From the NCBI GenBank assembly GCA_964444665.1, contig CAYUIE010000007.1, forward strand, positions 62,001-126,000: a DNA stretch of 64,000 bases, given 5' to 3'. Of the stretch, positions 42,804-52,125 are shown piece after piece (within the stretch, counting starts at the first letter, position 1; each line of letters opens with the position of its first letter). Below the pieces are notes generated by a model. The model was not told the origin of the DNA, did not search any database, and saw nothing but the letters and a program-made list of their open reading frames with translations. The position numbers and the translations under genes were made by a program. This DNA comes from CAYZTY01 sp964444665. Its GTDB lineage: Bacteria; Planctomycetota; Phycisphaerae; Sedimentisphaerales; CAYZTY01.

Positions 42804-43469
42804 TTGGCGGAGTTGATTATTTTCTTAGCGGGTGCGGTTGTAGTATCACTCTCTGGAGTGATGGCACCCGGGCCGATTACGGCCGTGACAATTTCGACCG
42901 GCGCCCGAAACCGGCACGCGGGCGCGCTTATAGCTATTGGGCACGCCATCGTTGAGTTTCCATTGATACTTTTAGTTATGGGGGGCGCAAGAAAACTGTT
43001 AGAGTTAGAAACCGTACGTATGGCAATCGGCCTGGCCGGTGGATTGTTCCTGATAGCTATGGCGATTCAAATTATTCGCAGCGGAACCAAACTGGGTAAC
43101 AAACTGGATAATACACACGAATTGCAGAGCTACAAGGGACCAATACTAACGGGCATAATTTTGTCCGGCGGCAATCCGTATTTTTTAGTGTGGTGGGCTA
43201 CGATAGGTCTGGCACTGGCGACAAAGGCCCGGCAATTTGGGATTCTGGCCTTTGGTCTGTTCGCCCTCGTCCACTGGCTCTGTGACTTTTTCTGGCTCGA
43301 GGCCCTGTCCTGGGCTAGTTTCAAAGGCTCGGCACTGCTGGGAAAGCGGGCTCAGCGATATATCCTGCTTATCTGCTCGATTGCACTTCTGCTTATCGCG
43401 GCAATGTTTCTTTACGATGCCGGCGGCAGTCTTGTTAGACTGATCACCGGCAAGAACGCCGGCCTTTAG
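42804..43469 (+). CDS. LysE-family translocator
   Basis: 221 residues, six predicted membrane helices, typical LysE/RhtB topology. The hallmark PGP near the N-terminus is present (VMAPGPITAVTISTGARN), and GILSGGNPYFLVWW lies mid-protein. It exports amino acids or small metabolites. The start is a TTG at 42804 (MAELIIFLAGAVVV). Its stop overlaps the stop of the convergent YihY gene by 4 bases. Confidence 0.85.
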   Translation: MAELIIFLAGAVVVSLSGVMAPGPITAVTISTGARNRHAGALIAIGHAIVEFPLILLVMGGARKLLELETVRMAIGLAGGLFLIAMAIQIIRSGTKLGNKLDNTHELQSYKGPILTGIILSGGNPYFLVWWATIGLALATKARQFGILAFGLFALVHWLCDFFWLEALSWASFKGSALLGKRAQRYILLICSIALLLIAAMFLYDAGGSLVRLITGKNAGL

Positions 43470-44788
43470 TTTGTCTGCTTTGAGCCGGAAATTTGCCCAA
43501 GGTTGTACTCAGCTAAGGTATTTTGATGGGACTGAAGTACTTGCTTTAAGCTCTCCGGCAGCTTCTCTCCCTGCCGACCGAAGCCGGCACTCGCTACCGC
43601 AGCAGTAATCTCGGAAAGTCTGATATTCTCCGGTTCAGTTGCCAGCAGAAAACCGGTTGTTGGTTCGCTGGTTTTCACTAATAAGCGATTGGCCACCAGA
43701 AGACGGAGAATTTTATCACCAAACTCGGCGGGTAGGCCCAGTTTGCTGTAAATAGTCTCAGCGGAGACCGGCCCATAGCTGGCCCGAAAAGACCTGCATA
43801 TTTCAACCATAACGTCAATTACCGTCCAATCGTTCGCCAAAAAGTGCTCCTCGTCTTTTTGTTTGGCGGCAATCTCGGCGGCGTTAAGCGTTTTGAGGTG
43901 CTGGGTTGTAAATGTCAACTGTAGACCAAACAAAACAATCAGCCAGCTTATATAAATCCACAGCACGCTAAGAGGGATAAGGCCTAACGCCCCGTAAATT
44001 GTGCTGTATGGCTGATATTCCGTCACATAAAAACCAAACAACCATTTGACAACGCTCCAAACCAGGGCCGCGACCATCGCACCCCAGATCGCCGCTCTTG
44101 CTGAGACCCTTGTATTAGGAAGGACAAAGTACAAAAAGAAAAAGGCAATGGCTGAGATAATATAGGAAAGTGCCACGGGCCCGAGGTGCTGAACAATGCT
44201 TGTTTGAATCCGTCCTACTGGTGTAAATCGCGCAGTTACATACATACCCAGCGCAAGAAGCAACGGCCCCAATGTAAGCAGCGTCCAGTAATTAACTAGC
44301 CGACGTATGAAGCTTCTACCCCGAGGAACATGGTAGATATTGTTAAACGCACGTTCGATGGTTCCTAAAAGTGCCAATGCTACCCAGACAATAATGATAC
44401 TGCTTAATATCGTAATTGAGCCTTTGTTGACGGCCGTGAAAAATTGCGAAGAGATATTATCAATGTGTCCCGTTAATTTGACCATCTCGTCCGAATTGGC
44501 CGGGTCGGGTATCTCAATAGTGGAAAGATGAGCCTCTTTGTACAGGAAGTTTTTTACCTTCTCCCCAAGCTCCCGGGAGGAGCCGAAGGACTGTAATATC
44601 AACAGCATTACTATCGCCAGGGGCACAATGCCGAAAATCGTGTGATACGACAGTGCCGCAGCTTGCTGGCCGGCATGGTTCTTCTTCAGAAGTTTGGCAC
44701 ATTGACGCCATAATCGAAGCTGGAATATAATAAACCGGCTGAACTTGCCGAGCTTTTCGGTCGGCGTTGTGACCAGTTCTTTGAGCAT
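43466..44788 (-). CDS. YihY/BrkB-family membrane protein
   Basis: 440 residues with six predicted helices between about 45 and 290. The family motif AAALSYHTIFGIVPLAIVML is present, followed by a periplasmic loop with LGTIERAFNNIYHVPRG. The last 150 residues look like a winged-helix-type C-terminal domain (ETIYSKLGLPAEFGDKILRLLVANRLLV), found in longer family members. The family was once called RNase BN in error; it is an inner-membrane protein of unknown transport role. It overlaps LysE at the 3' ends. Confidence 0.85.
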   Translation of the reverse strand: MLKELVTTPTEKLGKFSRFIIFQLRLWRQCAKLLKKNHAGQQAAALSYHTIFGIVPLAIVMLLILQSFGSSRELGEKVKNFLYKEAHLSTIEIPDPANSDEMVKLTGHIDNISSQFFTAVNKGSITILSSIIIVWVALALLGTIERAFNNIYHVPRGRSFIRRLVNYWTLLTLGPLLLALGMYVTARFTPVGRIQTSIVQHLGPVALSYIISAIAFFFLYFVLPNTRVSARAAIWGAMVAALVWSVVKWLFGFYVTEYQPYSTIYGALGLIPLSVLWIYISWLIVLFGLQLTFTTQHLKTLNAAEIAAKQKDEEHFLANDWTVIDVMVEICRSFRASYGPVSAETIYSKLGLPAEFGDKILRLLVANRLLVKTSEPTTGFLLATEPENIRLSEITAAVASAGFGRQGEKLPESLKQVLQSHQNTLAEYNLGQISGSKQTN

Positions 44789-44836
44789 ACATTTCCTTTC
44801 AGAAATAACGCTGATTATTTCGGTCTGAACAACCTG

Positions 44837-46396
44837 TCACTTGAAAATCAATTCTTCCAGTAATTTCTGCACTCCTATAGGGACCAGTTGTTTCAATTGT
44901 TCTTCAATTAATTTGCTCGTGTCAATTCTGGGTTTATCAAAGGGCCCTACAATCGGCAGGCTAATTCTCCCTGCTGTTGCTTCTTCTCCTACGTTAATTG
45001 TTTTACCCTGCAGGGTGTATGGCAGAGTTACCGTCATATCCCAGTTACCATCCAATTCAACACCGCCGCTGAAGTTGACTGGATTATCTCCAATATCCAT
45101 TTGCATATTGGGATAGCTCAAGAAGCCTTTTTCCAGAACAAAATGCGTCGGTCGTATAGTGATGTTAACGTCCGGCTGCCTGATTGCAGCAAGTGTCATA
45201 ATATGCCCGAGGAATCCTGATGCCTGGGTTTGAATATTCTTTACAGCGATAGTACCGGCAATTTCCAAATCACCTTTGTTCTTGCTATCCAGTGGTATGG
45301 CAAGTTTTTCACACTGAAAAGTTGCGATGCCGGAAACTTCCGCAATATCGGCAAATATCGGATTTAGATATATCAGGAGCTTAGGATTAATCCGGTCACT
45401 AATCCGGATGTCCTTAAAGACGTCAATCGGCCCAGTAGTTTTTAGCAGCATCGGGCTTTGTTTCAAGTCCACGGTCGCCGCGAAATTAGCCCGGCCGTTA
45501 TTGACACTTGTCGAAAACGGCGCAATGGTCAGCAGGCCGTTGCTGATTTCAACTTTTGTCTCCATCGGGCCGAATTCCAGGCCCATATATTCGGCCCGGT
45601 CAAAGCTAAAGGAAAATTCCGTATTCAGATTTTCCAGCAATCTGTCAGGCTGTTCGGCGGTACTGCTGGTGCTAAATGTTATGCTTTCTTTCTTTTTGCC
45701 TTCAAGTTTGAGACCTTCTGGTAAGATTGGAGCCGCAATGGTACTAAGAGCGGCAAGGTCGTAATCGGCTTCGCATTTGCCCTGTATTTTGATTAAGCCC
45801 GGGCCGGCGCGGTCGAGCAATGCCGTGGCTTCTATACCGGAAAATTGTAAACTCTGTTCTTTTGAATCAATCGAGTCACTACTTATCTGCATAAGACCTT
45901 GATTAATGACTAACTCAATATGATCGAGTGGTAGGAAAGACGGTTTTATCGCCTTTTTGGTTCCTCGATTTGTTTCTGAGTATTTTTCTTCTGCAGGCAA
46001 AGGTTCAGCGAGTTTGATTATCATAGCCGGCTGCTCAATTATCGTCCGTCCAAACACAGGCTTGCCAAGAATAATCGAGGTATAGGAAGGTTTGGTGAAT
46101 ACATTTTTTACTGAGATTGAAAATTGTCCTGCTTTGTCAACATAACTGAAATTCGTCAGGCTGATACCTTTAAACCAGCCCATAGCAAGTTTATTGATTT
46201 CGACTTTTCCACCAGTAGATTTATTAATTTTTCTAACTATCAGGTTCCGGAAAGACTGAGAGGAGATATAAGACGGCAGAGCGAAAAAAAGCAGCACAAC
46301 AAGAGCACAAACAATAAAAAACAACCATTTTAGGATGCCTGTTCTGCGTTTTGAACGCCTGATATTTGTATCATTTTGTTTCTGTTCGGCGTCCAT
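44837..46396 (-). CDS. AsmA-like envelope protein
   Basis: 519 residues from ATG at 46396 (MDAEQKQNDTNIRRSKR), a basic start before a single membrane helix (about 22-45). An ATG 51 bases earlier (46447) is less likely because it would place 17 hydrophobic residues before it. The rest is extracytoplasmic beta-rich sequence opening SFRNLIVRKINKSTGGKVEINKLAMGWFKGISLTNFSY, the AsmA N-terminal pattern. AsmA-like proteins are implicated in lipid transport between membranes. It ends the minus-strand run after frr, so it may share that operon. Confidence 0.75.
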   Translation of the reverse strand: MDAEQKQNDTNIRRSKRRTGILKWLFFIVCALVVLLFFALPSYISSQSFRNLIVRKINKSTGGKVEINKLAMGWFKGISLTNFSYVDKAGQFSISVKNVFTKPSYTSIILGKPVFGRTIIEQPAMIIKLAEPLPAEEKYSETNRGTKKAIKPSFLPLDHIELVINQGLMQISSDSIDSKEQSLQFSGIEATALLDRAGPGLIKIQGKCEADYDLAALSTIAAPILPEGLKLEGKKKESITFSTSSTAEQPDRLLENLNTEFSFSFDRAEYMGLEFGPMETKVEISNGLLTIAPFSTSVNNGRANFAATVDLKQSPMLLKTTGPIDVFKDIRISDRINPKLLIYLNPIFADIAEVSGIATFQCEKLAIPLDSKNKGDLEIAGTIAVKNIQTQASGFLGHIMTLAAIRQPDVNITIRPTHFVLEKGFLSYPNMQMDIGDNPVNFSGGVELDGNWDMTVTLPYTLQGKTINVGEEATAGRISLPIVGPFDKPRIDTSKLIEEQLKQLVPIGVQKLLEELIFK

Positions 46397-46563
46397 CGGC
46401 TTTTGTCCGGGTGAAAATGTAATCTTAAAACACGGGATGAAGTACAATGACGAAAACAGATAAAGTCGTTTTTTCTGTTAAATCCGAATCTTGGATTTCC
46501 CCTTTGATTCAGAGGTTTATATTTTATTCCGAATTAGGTATGGGACTTTTCAGGTCCCCCGGA

Positions 46564-47124
46564 TTAGTCGAGCATAATCTCATCCGATTTAACTGTAATA
46601 GTTGAGTCAACTTTATCGGTGATTTCCCTCGTAATATTATCAATATCTTTTTTACCTTTTTCCAACTCATCTTCAGTGATGGTTTTGGCTTTTTGCTCCT
46701 GCTCCAGTTGTTTGATTGCCTCTCTTCGAATATTGCGAACGCTCACTTTAGTTTGCTCAGCCATCCGCTTGACCTGGTTTACAAGCTGCTCTCTTCTTTC
46801 TTCTGAGAGAGATGGGACATTTAGGCGGATAATCTTTCCATCGAGAAGCGGAGCGATACTAAGTTCGCTGCTTTTAATTGCCTTTTCAATCTCTTTGAGC
46901 GAGGCAGGGTCGAACGGCTTTATTACAATCATATCCACCTGTGGCACCGCGATTGTTGCCAGTTGCTTCAAAGGTGTTGGGCTGCCGTAATAATCAACCT
47001 TTAAATTATCTACCAGGCCCGGCGAGGTCCTGCCTGTCCGGATTCCTCTAAATTCGTGTTGCAGGAATTCGAAGGCCTTATCCATTCTTTGCCGGTGTTC
47101 CGAGATTGTTTTCTGAGTTGGCAT
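46564..47124 (-). CDS. frr: Ribosome-recycling factor
   Basis: 186 residues. The three-helix bundle family pattern is clear: RTGRTSPGLVDNLKVDYYGSPTPLKQLATI, then VPSLSEERREQLVNQVKRMAEQTKVSVRNIRREA. With EF-G it releases ribosomes from mRNA after termination. Last of the conserved rpsB-tsf-pyrH-frr order on this strand. Confidence 0.97.
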   Translation of the reverse strand: MPTQKTISEHRQRMDKAFEFLQHEFRGIRTGRTSPGLVDNLKVDYYGSPTPLKQLATIAVPQVDMIVIKPFDPASLKEIEKAIKSSELSIAPLLDGKIIRLNVPSLSEERREQLVNQVKRMAEQTKVSVRNIRREAIKQLEQEQKAKTITEDELEKGKKDIDNITREITDKVDSTITVKSDEIMLD

Positions 47125-47210
47125 ATTTCAGACTCCATATAGTTTTGCCGACCTCGACCCGCCTAATCCGGCTTATTACCTGCTAATCAGTCTCGCGAAC
47201 CCATCTGGCC

Positions 47211-47930
47211 TTAAGCACTTATAAGAGTACCGATTTTTTCTCCACAAAGAACCCTGGCAATGTTACCTCTTTGGAAAATATTCAGAACAATTATGGGGAT
47301 ATTGTTATCTCGGCAGAGGCTGATAGCCGCGTGGTCCATAACTCTGAGGTTTTTCCTGAGAACCTCGTCGTAGGAAAGCCGGTCAATAAACGTCGCGTTC
47401 GGATTTTTCTCGGGATCGTCACTATAGACGCCGTTAACCTTTGTGGCTTTTATAAGCAGTTCAGCATCGAGTTCGGAGGCCCTTAGTGCCGCACAAGTAT
47501 CGGTTGAGAAGAACGGATTTCCGGTACCGCCGGCCAGGATTGCTACTCTATCGCATTCGAGATGACGAATGGCTCTTCTTCGGATGAATGGCTCGCAAAT
47601 GGCAGCCACCTCGATTGCACTCAAAACTCTTGTTGGCTGCCCAAGTCCTTCGAGCGTCTCCTGCAAAGCACAGGCGTTAATCACGGTGGCCAGCATTCCC
47701 ATATAATCGGCAGTATTTCTTGGAATCTGACTGGTTTCTGCGAAAGTCTCGCCCCTCAGAAAGTTACCCCCTCCTACGACAATTGCCGCTTGTACACCAA
47801 GTTGCCGGATTTGCATAATTCTCTCGGCAATTTCGTTCAGCATCCTCCCATCAATCCCGAAACCACCTGGCCGGCAGAAACTCTCACCGGAAAGCTTCAG
47901 TAACACACGTTTGTATTTTAACTTTGCCAT
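47211..47930 (-). CDS. pyrH: UMP kinase
   Basis: 239 residues. Phosphorylates UMP to UDP. Family marks: RVLLKLSGESF, AIVVGGGNFLRG, TADYMGMLATVINA, LLIKATKVNGVYSDDPEKNPNA and DHAAISLCRDNNIPIIVLNI. Conserved position between tsf and frr, and the gaps of about 80 bases fit one transcript. Confidence 0.97.
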   Translation of the reverse strand: MAKLKYKRVLLKLSGESFCRPGGFGIDGRMLNEIAERIMQIRQLGVQAAIVVGGGNFLRGETFAETSQIPRNTADYMGMLATVINACALQETLEGLGQPTRVLSAIEVAAICEPFIRRRAIRHLECDRVAILAGGTGNPFFSTDTCAALRASELDAELLIKATKVNGVYSDDPEKNPNATFIDRLSYDEVLRKNLRVMDHAAISLCRDNNIPIIVLNIFQRGNIARVLCGEKIGTLISA

Positions 47931-48011
47931 TTCTCGGTGTCAGATTAAACCATCTAAATTATTCTGTTGCTAATGATTCATATCATTTCCTGTTAAGCTG
48001 TACCTATTTTA

Positions 48012-48878
48012 TTAGCTGATTTCAAATCGCACAAATCTTTTTATCTTAGCCTGACCGCCTGTCTCTGTAGCGGCCTGGGCAAGGACCTGGGCGACTGATT
48101 TATTATCGTCTTTCACGAAGGCCTGCTCGAGCAGGCAGCTTTCCTTAAAGAATTTATTCAATTTGCCTTGTATGATTTTCTCAATTATATTTGCCGGCTT
48201 GTTCTTGATTTGCCCGGCTGCGACAGATTTTTCGCGCTCGATAATTTCTGCATCTACACTGTCTTTGTCCAGAGCAATCGGCTTGATGGCCGTGATGTGC
48301 ATCGCAATATCCGAGGCAATTTGTTTCAAGCTCGGAGCCGCGGCAGTTTCCTCGCCATCGGCCTCAATCTCGACCATTGTTCCTAATTTATTGTTGAAGT
48401 GAACATATGTTCCGATAACGCCGTTATCCGGGATACTGTACCTTGCATAATCACCAACCTCAATTTTCTCACCGGTCTTGCTGGCAGTTTCCATCACAAT
48501 CTCGCTGAATTTTCGGCCGTCGACGGATGTCTCGAGGATATTGTTGGCTCCTTCGTCCGCACTGCAGGCCAGCGCATATTCACCCACTACCTCGGTGGCG
48601 GCGACAAAATCGGTACTATTTGCGACAAAATCGGTCTCGCAGCAGAGCATCACCATAGCCGCTGTCCGGCCATCATCGGTTTTTTTACAGATGATTCTTC
48701 CCTGAGAGGTTTCTCTACCGAGCCGTTTTTGTAGAGTTACTAATCCTTTCTTTCGCAGCAGAATCATTGCCTTGTCAATTTGGCCGTCCGTTTCCAGGAG
48801 CGCTTTTTTGCAGTCCATCATTCCCTGCCCGCTCATCTTACGAAGTTTCATAACCATTGCCGCTGTAATTTCCGTCAT
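48012..48878 (-). CDS. tsf: Elongation factor Ts
   Basis: 288 residues, nucleotide exchange factor for EF-Tu. N-terminal motif LRKMSGQGMMDCKKALLETDG is followed by TDFVAKSTDF-like CETDFVANSTDFV and dimerisation subdomains typical of EF-Ts. Follows rpsB in the standard order with a GGGAG site before ATG. Confidence 0.97.
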   Translation of the reverse strand: MTEITAAMVMKLRKMSGQGMMDCKKALLETDGQIDKAMILLRKKGLVTLQKRLGRETSQGRIICKKTDDGRTAAMVMLCCETDFVANSTDFVAATEVVGEYALACSADEGANNILETSVDGRKFSEIVMETASKTGEKIEVGDYARYSIPDNGVIGTYVHFNNKLGTMVEIEADGEETAAAPSLKQIASDIAMHITAIKPIALDKDSVDAEIIEREKSVAAGQIKNKPANIIEKIIQGKLNKFFKESCLLEQAFVKDDNKSVAQVLAQAATETGGQAKIKRFVRFEIS

Positions 48879-49015
48879 CTTTAAACTCCCGTGGTTCCAC
48901 TTTGGAGATTTGTAGAATAGCCCCTGCTCTTACTATGTTTCACTGCGGCAGAAGCTGCATTGTTTTTGTATTTCCGCTGAGTTATTGACAGTCAGCGGAT
49001 TTATCTGTCTTTAGA

Positions 49016-49846
49016 TTACTCCGGTGGCTGATTGAGCGTCGGGCTTTCCGGCTGTTCGGCAGCAAGCAGTTTTTCTTCCGATGGCTTTTCCGCAGCGCGG
49101 GCCAGAGTTCGCCTTCTCGAGCGGACGCGGTCCTCTTTTGCCTCCGGCTTGGCTGCCGTAGCAGAGAGCATCTTGCCGAGAGCCACTGCATCAGAGAGAT
49201 CTTCGAGTATCAACTTTATCGCTCTTATCGAATCGTCATTTGCCGGAATTGCCACATCAACAGTGTCGGGGTCCGAATCGGTATCTATAATTGCTACCGA
49301 TGGTATCCCAAGTTTTTTCGCTTCTCGCAAGGCTAAATATTCTTTTCTTGCGTCAATTACGACCACAGCGCCCGGCAAACGGTTCATTTTCCGAATGCCC
49401 TCAAGATTATTTCTAAGTTTTTTCATCTCGCGTTTGAGTCTCGATGCCTGTTTTTTGCTTTCTGCCTCAATTGTTCCCGACTCTGCCATAGCCTCAAGCT
49501 GCTCAAGCCTTTGTAACTGCGAGCGTATTGTTCTGAAATTTGTAAGAGTTCCTCCGAGCCAGCGCTCCGAGACATAGTGCATTTCGCATTTTTCTGCAGC
49601 GCTGTGTACAGCTTTTTGGGCCTGACGCTTAGTCCCCACAAAAACCACTTCCTTGCCGGATGCGACCACATCAGCAAGCAATTTCTTGGCGATAAGAATT
49701 CCTTTTAGAGTCTGCTTAACGTCGATTATGTGTATCATACCCCGCTTACCGAAGATATAGGGTTGCATCTTCGGATTCCACCGACTTGCTCCGTGTCCGA
49801 AATGAACACCCGCATTTATCAGCTCACGCGCCAGCTGTTTAGCCAC
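49016..49846 (-). CDS. rpsB: 30S ribosomal protein S2
   Basis: 276 residues from a GTG at 49846 (MAKQLARELINAGVHFGH), with GGGAGG 8-12 bases upstream. A further GTG at 49861 lies inside that site and is rejected. Signatures GVHFGHGASRWNPKM, GIIHIIDVKQTL and PSVAIIDTDSDPD are clear. The C-terminal 50 residues (from about 225) are an acidic/basic extension beyond the usual 240 residues. First gene of the rpsB-tsf-pyrH-frr operon. A tRNA-Pro gene starts 170 bases away on the other strand. Confidence 0.97.
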   Translation of the reverse strand: MAKQLARELINAGVHFGHGASRWNPKMQPYIFGKRGMIHIIDVKQTLKGILIAKKLLADVVASGKEVVFVGTKRQAQKAVHSAAEKCEMHYVSERWLGGTLTNFRTIRSQLQRLEQLEAMAESGTIEAESKKQASRLKREMKKLRNNLEGIRKMNRLPGAVVVIDARKEYLALREAKKLGIPSVAIIDTDSDPDTVDVAIPANDDSIRAIKLILEDLSDAVALGKMLSATAAKPEAKEDRVRSRRRTLARAAEKPSEEKLLAAEQPESPTLNQPPE

Positions 49847-50030
49847 TAACTTACCTCCCACAATTGTTCTGTATTCTTTTCAAATACTGTCTTCCGTTAC
49901 GACTCGGCTCAAGGAAATTAATGTAATACGCAAAATATGTCAAGAAAATTTGCGAAATACCTTATCGGAGTGAGATTTTGTCAGAAAAGCTTTGTTTTTT
50001 TATAATTATTGGATTAGAATGCGGAATTTC

Positions 50031-50105
50031 CGGGGCGTGGCGCAGTTTGGCTAGCGCGCTTGACTGGGGGTCAAGAGGTCGCAGGTTCAAGTCCTGTCGC
50101 CCCGA
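50031..50105 (+). tRNA. tRNA-Pro (anticodon GGG)
   Basis: Full cloverleaf: acceptor CGGGGCG/CGCCCCG with discriminator A, D arm GCGC...GCGC, anticodon stem CTTGA/TCAAG with loop CTGGGGG (anticodon GGG), and T arm GCAGG-TTCAAGT-CCTGT. CCA not encoded. Confidence 0.95.
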
Positions 50106-50332
50106 TTTTGTTTGCGATACCGGCTATAGATATTATGTATTAACCGGCGGTTTTAGCGGTATTTTACTTATGGTAGCGATGACGGTGAAATACTGAGCAA
50201 ATAGCTGGCCGATACTCGAAAAACGCCATTTTTTTACAAATTTTCTCCTGGTTTTTTAACCAAAGAAACTGTAACCAGAGTGTAAAGTGCATAGCAAAAT
50301 GTGAATCGTAAATTTGGAGAGGAAAATCGAGT

Positions 50333-52096
50333 ATGAAATTAGACCCAACAAAAATGAAAGACTGGCAGGTAGCTGAAGCTGCGGAAGAAACAATGAAGCC
50401 GGTGAACGACTTGGCACGAGAAATGGGGCTATTGGATGACGAGCTGCTGCCAATGGGCCGGCAACTGGCGAAGGTTGATTATCGTAAGGCGGTAGAACGG
50501 TTGAAAGATAAGCCAATGGCGAAATATGTAGACGTTACGGCTATAACGCCAACTCCTTTGGGTGAAGGCAAGACGACAACAGCAATAGGGCTTATAGAAG
50601 GATTGGGAAAACTCGGCAAACGTGTAGTGGGGGCAATACGGCAGCCAAGCGGCGGACCTACCTTTAATATAAAAGGCTCAGCGGCAGGGGGCGGACTGGC
50701 ACAATGTATTCCGCTGACGCCGTTCTCCATTAGGCTGACGGGAGATATTGATTGTATTACCAATGCGCACAATCTTGCTATGGTTGCACTTACTTCGCGG
50801 ATGCAGCACGAGCGGAACTATGACGATGCACGGCTGGCAAAAAGCCACTTGAAGCGAATAGACATCGACCCTGAAAGGGTGCAGATGAAATGGGCGATGG
50901 ACTTTTGTGCCCAGGCTTTACGGAATATGACCATCGGTAAAGGCGGGAAGATGGACGGCTATGAAATGGAATCGGGCTTTCAGATTACGGTATCGAGTGA
51001 GGTTATGGCGATACTGGCGGTTGCCAAGGATTTGAAAGACCTGCGGGAACGGATGGCAAAAATAGTCGTGGCATACGACAAGAAGGGCAATGAAGTTACA
51101 GCAGCCGACCTCGAAGTAGATGGGGCTATGACGGCCTGGATGGCCGATGCGATCAACCCGAATTTGCTGCAGACCATAGAAGGCCAGCCGGTCTTCGTAC
51201 ACGCAGGACCTTTCGCAAATATCGCCGTCGGCCAGAGCTCTATCATCGCAGATATGCTGGGCACAAGGCTGGGTGAATATCATATAACTGAGAGTGGCTT
51301 TGGGGCTGATATAGGCTTTGAGAAATTCTGGAACATAAAGTGTCGTATGTCAGGCCTCAAACCAAGCGCAATAGTTATTGTGGCGACAATCCGGGCGCTG
51401 AAGATGCACGGTGGCGGACCGAAGGTCAAACCAGGTGTGCCACTCAGCAAAGAATATACCGAAGAAAATCTTGAATTGGTAGAAAAGGGCTGTGAGAACC
51501 TGGTAGCACACATCGAGACGGTTAAAAAAAGTGGTGTTCGGCCGGTTGTTTGTATTAACGGCTTTTATACTGACACAGAGTCCGAGATCGCTCTGGTACG
51601 TAAGATTGCCGAGCAAAGCGGCGCGCTTGTGGCGCGTTCGGACCACTGGCTGAAGGGCGGTGAAGGGGCAATTGAGCTGGCTGAGGCTGTGATTGAGGCG
51701 TGCAACGATAAGAACGATTTCAGATTTCTGTACGAGTTGGATACACCTCTGCGAAAGAGGATAGAATTAGTTGCTAAGGAGGTGTATGGGGCTGATGGTG
51801 TCACCTATACGGATGAGGCGCTGGAAAAGGCAAAGGCGTTTGAGGCCGACCCGGTTTCCAAAACGCTGGGTACCTGTATGGTAAAAACGCACCTGAGTCT
51901 TTCACATGATCCTGATGTGAAAGGCCGGCCGAGAGACTGGGAACTTCCTATTAGCGACATTTTGATATACAAAGGCGCCGGCTTTATTGTGCCCGTGGCC
52001 GGGGCTATTAAGCTTATGCCTGGGACGGCGTCAGATCCTGCATTCCGGCGGATTGATGTAGACGTAGCAACCGGAAAGGTTCAGGGATTGTTTTAA
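50333..52096 (+). CDS. fhs: Formate-tetrahydrofolate ligase
   Basis: 587 residues. ATP-dependent activation of formate to 10-formyl-THF, first step of the methyl branch of the Wood-Ljungdahl pathway. P-loop TPTPLGEGKTTT at 72-83, then GAIRQPSGGPTFNIKGSAAGGG, and later family segments (ETVKKSGVRPVVCIN, FKTDT-like YTDTESEI). It is slightly longer than the usual 555. First gene of the one-carbon cluster, with a purine-rich GGAGAGGAAAA before ATG and a 227-base leader after tRNA-Pro. Confidence 0.97.
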   Translation: MKLDPTKMKDWQVAEAAEETMKPVNDLAREMGLLDDELLPMGRQLAKVDYRKAVERLKDKPMAKYVDVTAITPTPLGEGKTTTAIGLIEGLGKLGKRVVGAIRQPSGGPTFNIKGSAAGGGLAQCIPLTPFSIRLTGDIDCITNAHNLAMVALTSRMQHERNYDDARLAKSHLKRIDIDPERVQMKWAMDFCAQALRNMTIGKGGKMDGYEMESGFQITVSSEVMAILAVAKDLKDLRERMAKIVVAYDKKGNEVTAADLEVDGAMTAWMADAINPNLLQTIEGQPVFVHAGPFANIAVGQSSIIADMLGTRLGEYHITESGFGADIGFEKFWNIKCRMSGLKPSAIVIVATIRALKMHGGGPKVKPGVPLSKEYTEENLELVEKGCENLVAHIETVKKSGVRPVVCINGFYTDTESEIALVRKIAEQSGALVARSDHWLKGGEGAIELAEAVIEACNDKNDFRFLYELDTPLRKRIELVAKEVYGADGVTYTDEALEKAKAFEADPVSKTLGTCMVKTHLSLSHDPDVKGRPRDWELPISDILIYKGAGFIVPVAGAIKLMPGTASDPAFRRIDVDVATGKVQGLF

Positions 52097-52125
52097 TTGA
52101 GAAATACCAGGCTGCGGTACTTATT

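Noticed and set aside
46534..46560. GGGAC...GTCCC hairpin after frr as terminator
   Set aside because: Five-base stem with no T-run; also the AsmA-like gene follows on the same strand.
50106..50332. Tetrahydrofolate or other riboswitch before fhs
   Set aside because: No conserved core recognised; only a purine-rich ribosome binding site is evident.
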